From JBMYTN01 sp049604415 (GTDB taxonomy: Bacteria > Pseudomonadota > Alphaproteobacteria > Rhodospirillales > Rhodospirillaceae), in the NCBI GenBank assembly GCA_049604415.1, contig JBMYTN010000018.1:14983-78982 (forward strand): a DNA stretch of 64,000 bases, read 5' to 3'. The notes below the pieces were generated by a model. The model was given only the letters and a program-made list of their open reading frames with translations. It searched no databases and was not told the origin of the DNA. The translations under genes were made by a program, and so were the position numbers. This document shows, in pieces, positions 55,106 through 64,000 of the stretch. Within the stretch, counting starts at the first letter, position 1; each line of letters opens with the position of its first letter.

Positions 55106-56410
55106 ATGATGAAAAGCCTCCTTCCTTTGGTGGCTCTTTTTATGGGGTCGGCCTTTCTGCTGTTCGCCGGTGGAGTCAACGCGTTAATCCTCCCGATCAG
55201 AGGCGAGGCGGAAGGGTTTACTGCCGCGTCATTGGGTTTGCTTGGGACCGGTTGGGCGATTGGCTATGTCGCGGGATGCCTGCGCACCCCGTCCCTCGTT
55301 GCCCGCGTTGGCCACATTCGGGCGTTTGGTGTGATGTGTGCGATCGCTGCGATTGCCATTTTGTTCTCGCTGCTGCTCATCACACCGTGGGTATGGGTAC
55401 CCGTGCGCGCCTTGTCAGGTTTCTGCTTTGCCGGGGCGGCAATGATCGTTGAGAGCTGGCTCAACGAGAGGTCCGATGCGGCGTCGCGCGGGCGGACCTT
55501 TGGGATCTACACCATGGTCAACCTCACCGCCACCACGGCAGGCCAAATGGTTTTGACCCTCGGAGAGGCCAGCGGATATTTTTTCTTTGTCCTCGCCGCG
55601 ATTGTCTACTGCCTTGCCTTACTCCCCACAGCGATCAGCGCGACGACAACGCCAAAACCGTTGACACAGGTCTCGTTAGATCTGGGTGGCCTTTGGAAGA
55701 ACTCGCCGATTGCTGTTTTCGCTGTCCTGATGGTCGGCATTTCCAACGCTGCCTTCGGAACGCTCGCCGCTGTCTACGCAGCAAGAATAGGGCTTGGCCT
55801 GGATCAGATTGCCCTGTTTGCCAGCATCCCGATCTTGGCCGGTGCCGCAATGCAAATTCCGGTCGGTTTCGCATCTGATAAGTTTGATCGGCGTAAGGTA
55901 TTGGTTGGGATTGCGGTCATTGCGCTTTTGGTCGATGGGGCTTTCCTGTTTGGTGGACCCATGGACCCGATCATGGTTCTTGGATTGTCGGCGTTTTTTG
56001 GGGCAACGGTCTTCTCCATGTACCCATTAATCGTCGCCCACGCGAATGATCACGCGTCTCCGGGTACGTTTATCCAGGTCAGTGGCGGGCTGCTTCTGAT
56101 GTTTGGTATAGGCTCGATTCTGGGACCCACACCCGCCGGCTTTGTGATGACCTCCTTTGGTCCGGCAAGCCTCTTTGCCGTGACCGGTATCGCTCATATT
56201 CTTTTGATTTTTTACGCTATTCTTCGGATCTGTACCGCTCCTGCTGTCAAACCGGAGGATAAAGTGTCTTTCCAAGCCTCACCCCTGGCGCGCGCATCAA
56301 CACCAGAAACCGTCGCCCTGGCAGCAGATCAGGCAGAGGTGGATGCGAACCGAGCGAACCAAGAAACCGGAGAAATCCGGACACCTCAACCAGGGAAGTC
56401 CGACGGATGA
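55106..56410 (+). CDS. MFS transporter (YcaD-like)
   Basis: 434 residues, twelve helices. Typical MFS loops such as GYVAGCLRTPSLVARVGHIR, then a C-terminal hydrophilic tail of about 60 residues rich in Ala, Glu and Asn. The substrate is unknown. The stop overlaps the next gene at ATGA, so it is coupled with the antiporter. Confidence 0.8.
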   Translation: MMKSLLPLVALFMGSAFLLFAGGVNALILPIRGEAEGFTAASLGLLGTGWAIGYVAGCLRTPSLVARVGHIRAFGVMCAIAAIAILFSLLLITPWVWVPVRALSGFCFAGAAMIVESWLNERSDAASRGRTFGIYTMVNLTATTAGQMVLTLGEASGYFFFVLAAIVYCLALLPTAISATTTPKPLTQVSLDLGGLWKNSPIAVFAVLMVGISNAAFGTLAAVYAARIGLGLDQIALFASIPILAGAAMQIPVGFASDKFDRRKVLVGIAVIALLVDGAFLFGGPMDPIMVLGLSAFFGATVFSMYPLIVAHANDHASPGTFIQVSGGLLLMFGIGSILGPTPAGFVMTSFGPASLFAVTGIAHILLIFYAILRICTAPAVKPEDKVSFQASPLARASTPETVALAADQAEVDANRANQETGEIRTPQPGKSDG

Positions 56411-57363
56411 GCGGGATGTTCCCCATTCTTTTTGGCCTCGTCGGGCTGGTGATCGGGGGCGAACTCCTGGTCCGGGGGGCCGTGTCGGCGGCTAAGTCCA
56501 TTGGCCTCTCGCCGATGGTGATTGGTCTCACCCTGGTTGGGTTCGGCACCTCCTCGCCGGAATTGGTCACCAGCCTGGAAGCGGCCTTTTCCGGAGCCCC
56601 CGGCATTGCCATTGGCAATGTGCTTGGCAGCAATATCAGCAATGTTCTTTTGATCCTCGGTCTTGCGGCCTGTTTGGCGCCCGTGGTGGTCGAGCCGAAA
56701 GCCTTTCGCCGCGATGGCACCATGCTCCTGATCGCCACCTTGCTGTGTTTGGGGGCGGTTTTCCTGGGCGACATCAATCGCTTGGCAGGCGGCGTCTTGG
56801 TTGCGGCGCTCCTGGCCTATCTCGGCTACACGCTTTGGTCGGAAAAACGCGAAAATGGCACGGCGGCCGCAGCGGTTTATGAGGCCGAGGCCGACACCAA
56901 GAGCGGTCCTGAGCATTCCATCGCCGTGTCTCTCGGCATCGCTCTGGCCGGGTTGGTCATCACGATCTTTGGTGCCAAGTTTTTGGTCTCCGGCGCTGTC
57001 TCCATCGCCGAGGCCGCCGGGCTGTCGGAGACCGTGATCGGTTTGACCATCGTTGCCGTTGGGACGTCCTTGCCGGAACTGGTCACCGCCATCATCGCCG
57101 TGCGCAAGGGCCAGGGGGATGTCGCCTTTGGCAATGTGATCGGCAGCAATATTTTCAATGTTTTGGGTATCTTGGGCTTAACCGCTGTCATTCACCCCTT
57201 AACCGTCCCGCCGGAGGTCTTGCGGCTGGATATTTGGGTGATGGTTGGGGCCACCGTGATGATGCTGGTCTTCGCCAGGACAGGATGGTCGGTCAGTAGA
57301 CGCGAGGGCAGCGCCTTTCTAATTCTTTACGCAGCCTATGTCGGAAGCCTGCTTATATTGTAA
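56407..57363 (+). CDS. Calcium/sodium antiporter (YrbG-like)
   Basis: 318 residues with two homologous halves. The alpha-repeats are LTLVGFGTSSPELVTSL (about 40-56) and LTIVAVGTSLPELVTAI (about 215-231), each with the conserved Glu. Ten helices are predicted. It exchanges Na+ or H+ for Ca2+. An acidic Glu/Ala-rich loop separates the halves. Confidence 0.9.
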   Translation: MSGMFPILFGLVGLVIGGELLVRGAVSAAKSIGLSPMVIGLTLVGFGTSSPELVTSLEAAFSGAPGIAIGNVLGSNISNVLLILGLAACLAPVVVEPKAFRRDGTMLLIATLLCLGAVFLGDINRLAGGVLVAALLAYLGYTLWSEKRENGTAAAAVYEAEADTKSGPEHSIAVSLGIALAGLVITIFGAKFLVSGAVSIAEAAGLSETVIGLTIVAVGTSLPELVTAIIAVRKGQGDVAFGNVIGSNIFNVLGILGLTAVIHPLTVPPEVLRLDIWVMVGATVMMLVFARTGWSVSRREGSAFLILYAAYVGSLLIL

Positions 57364-57449
57364 AAATCGGTTAGGGATGGCTGCGCTGACCAGTATTGGG
57401 CCAAAAAAGCTATGATCAACAAAGACATAATGTGTTCGATGACCTAGTG

Positions 57450-59909
57450 TCACGTCCTCTTCTGGATCGCGTCCTGAAGCGGTTTATTGCGTTCAAGCAG
57501 GCGACGGAATCGTGTTTCGCTCAGAACGAGCAAGGTGGTTGGAGCGATCGCTCGGACTTCTGTCCGAAGGGCCTTACTCTTCAGGAATGTCATTTGTCCG
57601 AACATATCCCCGCGGCCCAGGCGCACGGTTTGTCCGGCTGTTTCCTGCTCCACCGCACCCGTTGCGATGAAATAGACACTCTTGTTCGGGGCATCTTTGG
57701 TTAATATCAGCTCTTCGGGACTCACGAACCGCGTAACAAGAGCCCGTGCCAACCGTTTTAGAACAGCGTCATCAAGATCGGCGAAAAGCGGAAACTGACG
57801 GATCAACTCGCCTCTGTGCAGTGCGATGTCGAGATGGGGTCGGCTTTCGGCGGCAGCCCTGCGGCCATCGACATCCTCCATCAGAGCAATGAACACCTCG
57901 GTACCGATCAGGCCGTCCTCGCGCATTGCGGTGTATTCTCGCTCCTCAAGGCGCAAAGCGGTCCGACGAATAAAACGTCGCTCCAGTTCTTCAGCATAAC
58001 CCGGATATTGTAATCGCAATCCTTCTAATGCGGTTTCCACCAACTCAAGCCGCCTTGCAACAATTTCGTGCAAAAGATCGGCCACGCGCAGTCCATGAAT
58101 GCGGCGAATACGCCCATCGATAAAGGCATCCAAGTCACGCATAATCAGCCTTTGGGTCAGCAAGCGCTCAAACCGATCAGCTGTCATCCGGGCCAGCGGA
58201 AACGACAATCCGAACCGCCCGTTCAGAAAGACGGAAAATCGGAAGCCGTAGCTATAAGCCACGCTCAGCTTGGCGGCACGATTGTAACCGCTACGACCTT
58301 GGCTCCAGGTTCCTTCGATGAGGCGCCCGGCGCCGGAGAGCACCTGCTCCGCCATCCGCGCCGAAATCATCCGGTCGCGCACCCGGGCCAGGATGGTGTC
58401 GCGCTCATGACCGGCAAGGGCGATCAGGCCAAGGGTAATCCGGTCGCGATCGAGGATGTCGACATTTTTCTCAGCCGATTTCACGGCGTCATCCAGGCGT
58501 TCCGCGAAACGTTTCGCCTCTGAGCGCACCGTATTTTGATCCAGCGCGTAATTCTCGTTGGTTTGCGCAACATCCTCGCGCACCGTTTGCAGCGCAACGG
58601 CGATAACTTGGCGCGACAACGCCTCATCGATGGGCGACAGCTGATCGAGGCCTAGACGTTTGATAATCCACCGAAGTGTCGTTCCTTGAACAAATAGCGT
58701 GAACAGCGTGTAGCCCGTGGCCAAGATGCCTACGACCCGCTGGATCGGTTCTGGAACCAGCGCACTCTCGGTGACCGCAAGGGCCAGGGCAAGGGTGACG
58801 GCACCCCTCAAGCCACCCCACAATATGGCGACCCGATAGGGTTGTTCGACCTTTGGTGAAACCTTGGCCAAAGTGAGGAGGGGCAAGATACCAAACAGAA
58901 TGGCGGCGCGTGCGGCGGTCGCTGCCAAGATCACAACAATGACCAAGAAAAAATCTTCAATGCGGACTTCTTGCAAAAGTCTCGGAATCAAAAGCGCAGC
59001 AAGAATAAAAATCAGTGCCCCAGCCCAATGTGCCAGAACCTCCCAAAGCTCGCGAAGATTTGACCAAGTTTGCGGTGATAGCCGAGCAGGCCCCATCAGA
59101 TTGAGCGTCAATCCCGCCGCGACGACGGCGATGACGCCGGACGCTCCGATCATTTGCTCGGCACCAATATAGGCAAGGTAGGGCAGAGCGACGGAGATAG
59201 AGACTTGGGCCAGTTCATGCCGACCGAACATGGCCATAATCCAGACCGCAATCCAAGCCGCCACGCAGCCCGTTAGGGCTCCTCCGAGGATCAAAACCGG
59301 GAATCGCGCCAGGGATTCCGCAAGATCGGGATCAGGAACCCCCATCATCACAAAGCCCATGAACAGGCCGAACAAGGCAATGGCGGCCGCGTCGTTTAAC
59401 AGGCTCTCTCCCTCAATGATCCTCGCCAACCGGCTTGGGGCTGAAATGGACCGGAAGATGGTCACCACGGCGGATGGATCAGTGGTCGAAATGATCGCTC
59501 CAAGGAGCAGGCAAGCCGCTAGCGGCAAAGCACTGACCCAGGATAGAGCGTAACCCACACTCAGCGTCGCCACGACGACTGCCACCACCGCAAGCACAAG
59601 GATCGGGACCCAGTCGTCGAGCATCCGGCGCAGGTTCATACCCAAAGTGGCTTGGAATAGAAGCGTTGGAAGAAAGATGTAGAGAAAGACATTCGACCGA
59701 ATGGGAAGGCCAAGAATGGCCTCTGCCATGGGGTTCAGAGCGTCAGTGAGCTCCGTCTGCAGGAAAAAAACCGCGCCCGTCGCGATCAACACCCCCAATA
59801 GGGCAAGGATCACACTGAAAGGCAGCCGCAATTGGGCCGCAAGGGGCTCGGCTGCACCGATAACGAGAAACAGGGACGCAACAATGGTCGTTACAACGAC
59901 AATATCCAC
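57450..59909 (-). CDS. NhaP-type Na+/H+ antiporter with C-terminal cNMP-binding domain
   Basis: 819 residues. Twelve or more helices in the first 410 residues; the transport site is LLGAIISTTDPSAVVTIFR with the DP pair, then ESLLNDAAAIALFG. A 270-residue cytosolic helical part follows, and a cNMP-binding fold (about 690-800) with IATGAVEQETAGQTVRLGRGDMFG. The cNMP domain suggests gating by cAMP/cGMP. The start is GTG 59909. It converges on the antiporter gene with 86 bp between. Confidence 0.85.
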   Translation of the reverse strand: MDIVVVTTIVASLFLVIGAAEPLAAQLRLPFSVILALLGVLIATGAVFFLQTELTDALNPMAEAILGLPIRSNVFLYIFLPTLLFQATLGMNLRRMLDDWVPILVLAVVAVVVATLSVGYALSWVSALPLAACLLLGAIISTTDPSAVVTIFRSISAPSRLARIIEGESLLNDAAAIALFGLFMGFVMMGVPDPDLAESLARFPVLILGGALTGCVAAWIAVWIMAMFGRHELAQVSISVALPYLAYIGAEQMIGASGVIAVVAAGLTLNLMGPARLSPQTWSNLRELWEVLAHWAGALIFILAALLIPRLLQEVRIEDFFLVIVVILAATAARAAILFGILPLLTLAKVSPKVEQPYRVAILWGGLRGAVTLALALAVTESALVPEPIQRVVGILATGYTLFTLFVQGTTLRWIIKRLGLDQLSPIDEALSRQVIAVALQTVREDVAQTNENYALDQNTVRSEAKRFAERLDDAVKSAEKNVDILDRDRITLGLIALAGHERDTILARVRDRMISARMAEQVLSGAGRLIEGTWSQGRSGYNRAAKLSVAYSYGFRFSVFLNGRFGLSFPLARMTADRFERLLTQRLIMRDLDAFIDGRIRRIHGLRVADLLHEIVARRLELVETALEGLRLQYPGYAEELERRFIRRTALRLEEREYTAMREDGLIGTEVFIALMEDVDGRRAAAESRPHLDIALHRGELIRQFPLFADLDDAVLKRLARALVTRFVSPEELILTKDAPNKSVYFIATGAVEQETAGQTVRLGRGDMFGQMTFLKSKALRTEVRAIAPTTLLVLSETRFRRLLERNKPLQDAIQKRT

Positions 59910-59936
59910 AAGAGCCGTCCCAGATTTATGGTCCGA

Positions 59937-60045
59937 TTTAGAGCATTTTCAGCCGAAGTGGGTCCGGTTCGGCGGTTCGCAAATCCGACAATATAAAAAG
60001 TCAGGGCGAATTCCGCGATTTATTTGACGCGGAAATCGCTCTAGA
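59937..60045. repeat. MITE-like element AGAGCATTTTC ... GAAATCGCTCTAGA
   Basis: 109 bp with ends matching at 11 of 14 positions in inverted orientation. The left end carries CAGCCGAAGTGGGTCCGG, the inverse of the 52449 copy. It is non-coding. Such elements are common in alphaproteobacterial genomes. Confidence 0.6.
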
Positions 60046-60193
60046 TCAGTTCAAAACAACATCCCATTCGCTTTGTTGGTGATCTTATACCAAGGGTCGG
60101 AAAAAGGATCTCTCCTCTGAAGATCCGAAAGCACCAATGACCTGGAGAAGATGTCGTAGTGTTCGGAAGGGGCACCGGGCCTAGAGCCCTACC

Positions 60194-60703
60194 GGAGACA
60201 GGAGCGGAGCAAATTGTCGTGAGATCAAAATCCAATCACAACGTGATCGGTGAGCCCATTCAGGGCGGGGCCAAGCCGCAAAAGCCGCGTCCGGCAAGGG
60301 TAGAAAAATTGAAAAAAATGGCGCGCCTAGGCCGCAACTGCGGCCCGGGCCTGGTGGCCCGCCCGTCGGAGACAGGAGCGAAGCGAACTGTCGTGAGACA
60401 CAAATCCGATCACAACGTGATCGGCGAGCCTACCCTCGGGCGGGGCCAAGCGGCGTTAAGCCGCGCCCGGCGAGGGCAGAAAATATCGCGCTCCTTGCCA
60501 GAAGAATTTCGAAAGCTCAGGCGCGCTTAGGCCGCGACTGCGGCCCGGGCCGAGTGGTCCGCCCCGTCGGAGACAGGAGCAAAGCGTACTGTCGTGAGAC
60601 AAAAATCCGATCACAACGTGATCGGAGAGCCCACCCTCGGGCGGGGCCAAGCGGCGTTAAGCCGCGCCCGGCGAGGGCAGAAAAATCTAAAAAAATGGCG
60701 CGC
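60194..60703. repeat. Three tandem units beside tRNA-Arg
   Basis: Copies start at 60194, 60368 and 60569 (spacing 174 and 201 bp), each opening GGAGACAGGAGC and carrying the stem CCGATCACAACGTGATCGG, a GGGCGGGGCCAAGC stretch and an A-rich run. Copies 1 and 3 also share the last bases of the tRNA gene (TGGCGCGCC) after the A-run. The remaining copy diverges at that point. Confidence 0.75.
60600..60625 (-). terminator. Terminator downstream of tRNA-Arg
   Basis: On the minus strand CCGATCAC pairs with GTGATCGG over a 3-base loop and is followed by ATTTTTG. It lies about 70 bp past the tRNA 3' end and recurs in the other tandem copies. Confidence 0.6.
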
Positions 60704-60772
60704 CCGAGAAGATTCGAACTCCTAACCTTCTGATCCGTAGTCAGATGCTCTATCCAGTTGAGCTACGGGCGC
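60696..60772 (-). tRNA. tRNA-Arg (anticodon ACG)
   Basis: 77 bases including an encoded CCA. Acceptor stem GCGCCCG pairs with CGGGCGC; D-arm GCTCAACTGGATAGAGC; anticodon stem TCTGA/TCAGA with loop CTACGGA (anticodon ACG); T-arm AGGAG-TTCGAAT-CTTCT; discriminator G. The 3' end faces the accessory region on its left, the side where integrases usually act. Confidence 0.93.
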
Positions 60773-61396
60773 CCAGAGGCGCGCGGGACGACTTGGTCCG
60801 GCGCGCGGAAGACCGGTTGTCTATCCGATCAGACCCCAGCATGCAAGGGACAATCGACAGGATTTTTTTCCGCAGCGGCTTTATGGTCAGACATCCCTCT
60901 ATTCCATAGGGCTATTGCGGTTATTGCCCCGTCTAAATGGGAACGCTGGGGACTCGGCAAACTGAAAACAGGGCCTGATTCTAGAGACTTAGGAGACATT
61001 CCCGTGACAAACACCGGTTTGACGCGCTCCGACTGTGCCAAACAGGGCAAACATGGAGCAGAAAACGAACTCTTTCTCGGAAAGGCCTTGATTCGGGAGG
61101 AAAACCGGTTGTTCCCCCAAAAACCATTCTGTACACTGCCCCGCAAAAATTAAGGTGATTTTAGGATTGCGTCAGGTCGTCTCGATCACGCGGTTTGAAA
61201 ATTGCCTGATGTAAACAGTAGTCTGTGGTCCCGGTTCAGTTCGGATCCCGGTTATGGTTTCGGCCATATCGCCGCCGGGCTGGGTGGTCTCGCTCGGCGC
61301 GATGCAACAGTCGCAGTGTACAATCGCTCGTCCCCGCCTGCCGTCCCCGATATCGGGGGCCATCGGGCCGGGAACAAGTCCAAAGGTCTTACGTCC
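60773..61396. other. Long gap upstream of the lipoprotein gene
   Basis: 624 bp with no supported gene. A GC-rich inverted repeat (CGCGCGGGAC against GTCCGGCGCGCG) lies at about 60780-60807. Frames in it overlap the tRNA or lack a start site and any family resemblance. It may hold the lipoprotein and tRNA promoters. Confidence 0.45.
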
Positions 61397-62536
61397 ATGG
61401 CGCTCTTGAACGGTAAGGCGGTCCTTCTCCTTGCAGCGTTTTCTCTCGCTGCCTGCGATTCCGCGTCTTCTGCGTTCTTCCCTTCTCTCGGATCCTCTTC
61501 AACGCCGGCCTCCAGCGTGTTCGCCGATGGCGGACCGCCGCAATTGGGAACCACCTATTTCGAGCCTGACGGGGTCTCCCCGGGGCAACCCACCGGCACC
61601 GTGGTTGGCCAGCGCGCCTCCCAGTTCCGGCAGGAGCTGACCCTGCTGCAAGAAACCATCCGCCAGCAAAACGCCCAGCTCCAGGCCCTGCGCAACAAGA
61701 CCATTCAGGACAGCAATGGCTACCATGAAAATGTGGCCGCCATGCGCGCCCGGCTGCAGGTCGGCACCACCCCGTCCAACCCGATCCTGATGAACCGTTG
61801 GGAAGCCGCCCAAGGCCAGCTCAACACCATCAATGACGACATTGTCCTGATGAACCAACTGGCCGGGATGATCAGCGTCAATCAAGGCACCACCGCCTAT
61901 CTGCTCGACAGCGTGCGCTCCTCTTTCGCCATGCCCGGCGCGGTGGATGAAGATCACCGGCAGCTGCGGGTGCTGGAAGACGAGACCCAACAGACCTCGG
62001 TTCTGGTCGACCGCCTGCTCAGCGAGCTCGGGGCCGATATCCGGCGCCAGCAGGCCTATGTGAACATCGAAAAGTCTAATCTGAGCGGTTTGGCTGTGGC
62101 CATCCGCAATGGCCAGCTGTTTGGCTCCAACGCCTTGTCGGCCAATCCCAGCGGCTTCGGCACCACCGGGGCCCAGGCCGCCTTTCGCGGCGGCGTCGGC
62201 CCGCAATATGCCAGCGTCGCCCCGGTCCCGGCCACCGTAGGCAATCGCCCGCTGGTGGTGATCCGCTTTGAACGCGCCGACATCCCGTTTCGGGACCCGT
62301 TGGGGCAGGCGGTGAACGCAGCCCGGGCTGGCAATCCCAATGTGACCTTTGACGTGGTCGCCGTGACCCCGGCCAATGCCGGTGGGGCGAACCTGTCCAC
62401 CGGGGCCTCCCGGCGCAACACCGACCGGGTGCTGCGCACCATGGCCGAGTTCGGCGTCAGCACCGACCGTATGAACGTCTCGGCCATCAACAGCCCGGTC
62501 GCAGCGGTCAACGAAGTGCATATCTACGCCCGCTAA
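61397..62536 (+). CDS. Lipoprotein with coiled coil and OmpA-like C-terminus
   Basis: 379 residues from ATG 61397 (an upstream frame of 65 residues lacks a signal). Lipobox LAAFSLAAC places Cys20. A Gln-rich coiled coil (about 75-215, e.g. LLQETIRQQNAQLQALRNK) follows, then a C-terminal domain with VVIRFERADIPFRDPLGQAV and RRNTDRVLRTMAEFGVS, reminiscent of the OmpA peptidoglycan-binding fold. Its closing MNVSAIN...VNEVHIYAR also fits that fold. Probably anchors to the cell wall. Ends in a strong terminator. Confidence 0.7.
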   Translation: MALLNGKAVLLLAAFSLAACDSASSAFFPSLGSSSTPASSVFADGGPPQLGTTYFEPDGVSPGQPTGTVVGQRASQFRQELTLLQETIRQQNAQLQALRNKTIQDSNGYHENVAAMRARLQVGTTPSNPILMNRWEAAQGQLNTINDDIVLMNQLAGMISVNQGTTAYLLDSVRSSFAMPGAVDEDHRQLRVLEDETQQTSVLVDRLLSELGADIRRQQAYVNIEKSNLSGLAVAIRNGQLFGSNALSANPSGFGTTGAQAAFRGGVGPQYASVAPVPATVGNRPLVVIRFERADIPFRDPLGQAVNAARAGNPNVTFDVVAVTPANAGGANLSTGASRRNTDRVLRTMAEFGVSTDRMNVSAINSPVAAVNEVHIYAR

Positions 62537-62550
62537 GGGTCGCGCTTTCC

Positions 62551-62594
62551 CACAAAAAAGCCCGGTGCGGATCAACCGCCCGGGCTTTTTTGTG
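62551..62594. terminator. Strong bidirectional Rho-independent terminator
   Basis: CACAAAAAAGCCCGG pairs with CCGGGCTTTTTTGTG (15 bp), with an inner GCGG/CCGC, and gives T-runs in both directions. It separates the lipoprotein gene from the TagO-like gene. Confidence 0.9.
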
Positions 62595-62642
62595 TAGATG
62601 TACGGGCCTTTCAGGCCGCGTTGGAAGCAAGGGCGGTCACCC

Positions 62643-63506
62643 TTACGGAACGACCCTTGCCAAACAGAGCCATTGATCATTATAGCGAATGTTTTCTTCG
62701 ATACAGTATCGATAGGTCTCCGCTGACTCGTCGCCTTCAGCGGCCTTTGCTCTGATTTCTTCCAGAGTCAATCCAGACAAACCAAGCTTGTTTTTCGCAT
62801 CTCTGATTTTTTTCCCATACTCGATATCGTCCACCACACTCCCACTGGAGCGCTGTGCGCGAGAAAACAAGGTCACACCCACCGCATCGATCTGCTGGTC
62901 CGTATAGACCTCTCCCTGGGGAAAGTCCCACCAGCAAGTATTGGCGAGTTTGGTCACCACGGGGATGATACCCTTGAGCTTAAATTCTGCGGTCACCGGA
63001 CTTTCGTTATAAGGAGTCACCCGCGCAACCAAGGTTTCGACATCCACCAAGGATTTGATGAACTCAACGGGATCGGGGACAAAGGTCGCCTTGTTGTTGG
63101 TTGATAGGCTCCATTGGGCGTCGATGGCCTTTGCTTTGCCGATCCGATAGGTGACTGTGACAGGGCGGTTTCCCAAATATTGTTTCCAATTAATGTAAGC
63201 TTCGGTTTCCCAAGACTGACAGCGCAAAACGAGCGTAGGTGTTCGTGAGGCGAGCAAGCCAATGTCGTTCGTGTTTAAGATCCCGATCACCGTGTCGGTA
63301 TCATCCATCGGATTTTGGTCGATGGTTACATGCCAAGACCCTAGGTCAGAGTCTCGCAGAATGGTTGAGACCTCTGTGACGGGTTCAGGCTGCTCATAGC
63401 CGCTTCGCTGATCATAACACTCCAGTCTATCGCCATCGTCCTGCTGCCCGTGGCAAACGCTGAGATCGGTTTCCGCCGCTGAGGCGAGCCCCGCCAAACC
63501 AACCAT
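62643..63506 (-). CDS. TagO/VasI-like protein (type VI-associated), likely 5'-damaged
   Basis: 287 residues from ATG 63506. LSVCHGQQDDGDRLECYDQRSGY is the Cys-paired head of TagO-like proteins, then SWHVTIDQNPMDDTDTV, LVLRCQSWETEAYINW, WSLSTNNKATFVP and VTPYNESPVTAEFKLKGI. Only a stub of the signal peptide (MVGLAGLASAAE) remains, and a stop lies 12 codons upstream in frame. The N-terminus was probably lost when the IS remnant joined here. No other type VI gene is in the window. Export may fail. Confidence 0.65.
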   Translation of the reverse strand: MVGLAGLASAAETDLSVCHGQQDDGDRLECYDQRSGYEQPEPVTEVSTILRDSDLGSWHVTIDQNPMDDTDTVIGILNTNDIGLLASRTPTLVLRCQSWETEAYINWKQYLGNRPVTVTYRIGKAKAIDAQWSLSTNNKATFVPDPVEFIKSLVDVETLVARVTPYNESPVTAEFKLKGIIPVVTKLANTCWWDFPQGEVYTDQQIDAVGVTLFSRAQRSSGSVVDDIEYGKKIRDAKNKLGLSGLTLEEIRAKAAEGDESAETYRYCIEENIRYNDQWLCLARVVP

Positions 63507-64000
63507 AGCGGACGGCGGAAGCTGTCTTGCAGGGTTCGGTCACCCTCAATCTTGCGACGGATATCAGCCAGAGTGCGGCGCAGATAGGTCTTGAGCGTCC
63601 GTAACTGTTTGGTTGCCCGCTTGTATTGCTTGGCATGGGCATAGCGTTGGTGGGCGATCAGCGCCTTCTTGCCAAGGCGCACATAGCTCTGGCGGAGATC
63701 AATCCCAGCATTCTTGGCCTGTTTGACAAGGCGGTCCCGGGCTCTGTGGATCAGTTTGGCGTCGGTCGGGAACGCCACATTCTTCTCTGCAACGGTGGTA
63801 TCGACGATCACCTTGGAGAACTCTGAGGGCTTGGCAGCCCCGGTTTTCACCGCCACCGCCAAGCTTTCTTGGAGCAAAGCTTCCAGGCGTTCATCACCCA
63901 TGCGCTGGCGCCAACGGGTCAGGGAAGAGCGATCCAACGGGAGCTGGTGTTGGAAGAACTCTTCACCGCAAAACATCTGGTAATAGGGGTTCTCGACCCA
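63490..64000 (-). pseudogene. Truncated IS5-family transposase, continuing past the window
   Basis: The frame is open to the right edge (WVENPYYQMFCGEEFFQHQ...). It carries the DUF772-type head, SSLTRWRQRMGDERLEALL, and the first catalytic Asp region KVIVDTTVAEKNVAFPTDA, then helices with LRQSYVRLGKKALIAHQRY. Homology stops near LQDSFRRPLWLVWR, where the TagO-like gene begins, so the C-terminal DDE half is missing. The frame runs on to 63341 as non-homologous sequence. The exact IS name cannot be given. Confidence 0.8.

Noticed and set aside
60194..60703. Tandem units as a CRISPR array
   Set aside because: Units are 170-200 bp with no short direct repeats and spacers, and there are no cas genes.
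60758..61153. 131-codon frame beginning in the tRNA
   Set aside because: It starts inside tRNA-Arg and has no ribosome site or family; the opposite strand has a similar random frame.

Overview
The window is 64 kb of high-GC DNA whose gene content points to an alphaproteobacterium, probably of the Rhodospirillales type. The evidence is the block divL-like kinase / tsaE-amgK / murU / addB / addA / trxA, the fusion of TsaE to a sugar kinase, and the large PAS-type kinases. The exact genus cannot be read from the sequence.

Region 1 (1-17.4 kb) is housekeeping. It holds a 5'-truncated DivL-like pseudo-histidine-kinase, a convergent ferredoxin-NADP reductase, and then a forward run of tsaE-amgK (fused, with an apparent frameshift in the Walker A motif), murU, addB, addA, trxA and a methyltransferase. 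A small unknown gene, a structured inverted-repeat element, a membrane protein and a Sel1-repeat protein follow.

Region 2 (17.6-35.6 kb) is an exopolysaccharide or capsule locus. It contains galU, a fused WecG/TagA-type glycosyltransferase plus phosphoglycosyl transferase, a hybrid sensor kinase with a NarL/LuxR response regulator, a Wzz-like co-polymerase, a Wzy-like polymerase, one GT4 and two GT2 glycosyltransferases, a Wzx-like flippase, a Wza-like export lipoprotein, galE and a secreted histidine phosphatase. Together these cover nucleotide-sugar supply, lipid-linked initiation, elongation, flipping, polymerisation and export. The locus is broken into divergent transcription units separated by strong hairpin terminators.

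Region 3 (35.7-48.6 kb) starts with a cupin / SDR / FAD amine oxidase operon behind a perfect palindromic operator-like site. A 1856-residue secreted adhesin-like protein with VCBS-type, LamG-type and calcium-binding segments follows. After it comes an operon of a PLP enzyme, an Asp/Glu racemase and an AT-rich TPR protein.

Region 4 (48.6-60.8 kb) looks accessory. Base composition is lower in GC, and several palindromic or MITE-like repeats flank gene cassettes: one of DUF6644-like, DUF6152-like and secreted LamG-like proteins with a LysR regulator, and one of an M48 peptidase, a ZntB-type transporter, an MFS carrier, a Ca2+/Na+ antiporter and a Na+/H+ antiporter with a cNMP domain. The region ends at a tRNA-Arg(ACG) gene whose 3' side carries three tandem copies of a roughly 175-200 bp unit.

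Region 5 (60.8-64 kb) has a coiled-coil lipoprotein with an OmpA-like tail, a bidirectional terminator, and a TagO/VasI-like gene abutted at its 5' end by a truncated IS5-family transposase that runs off the window.
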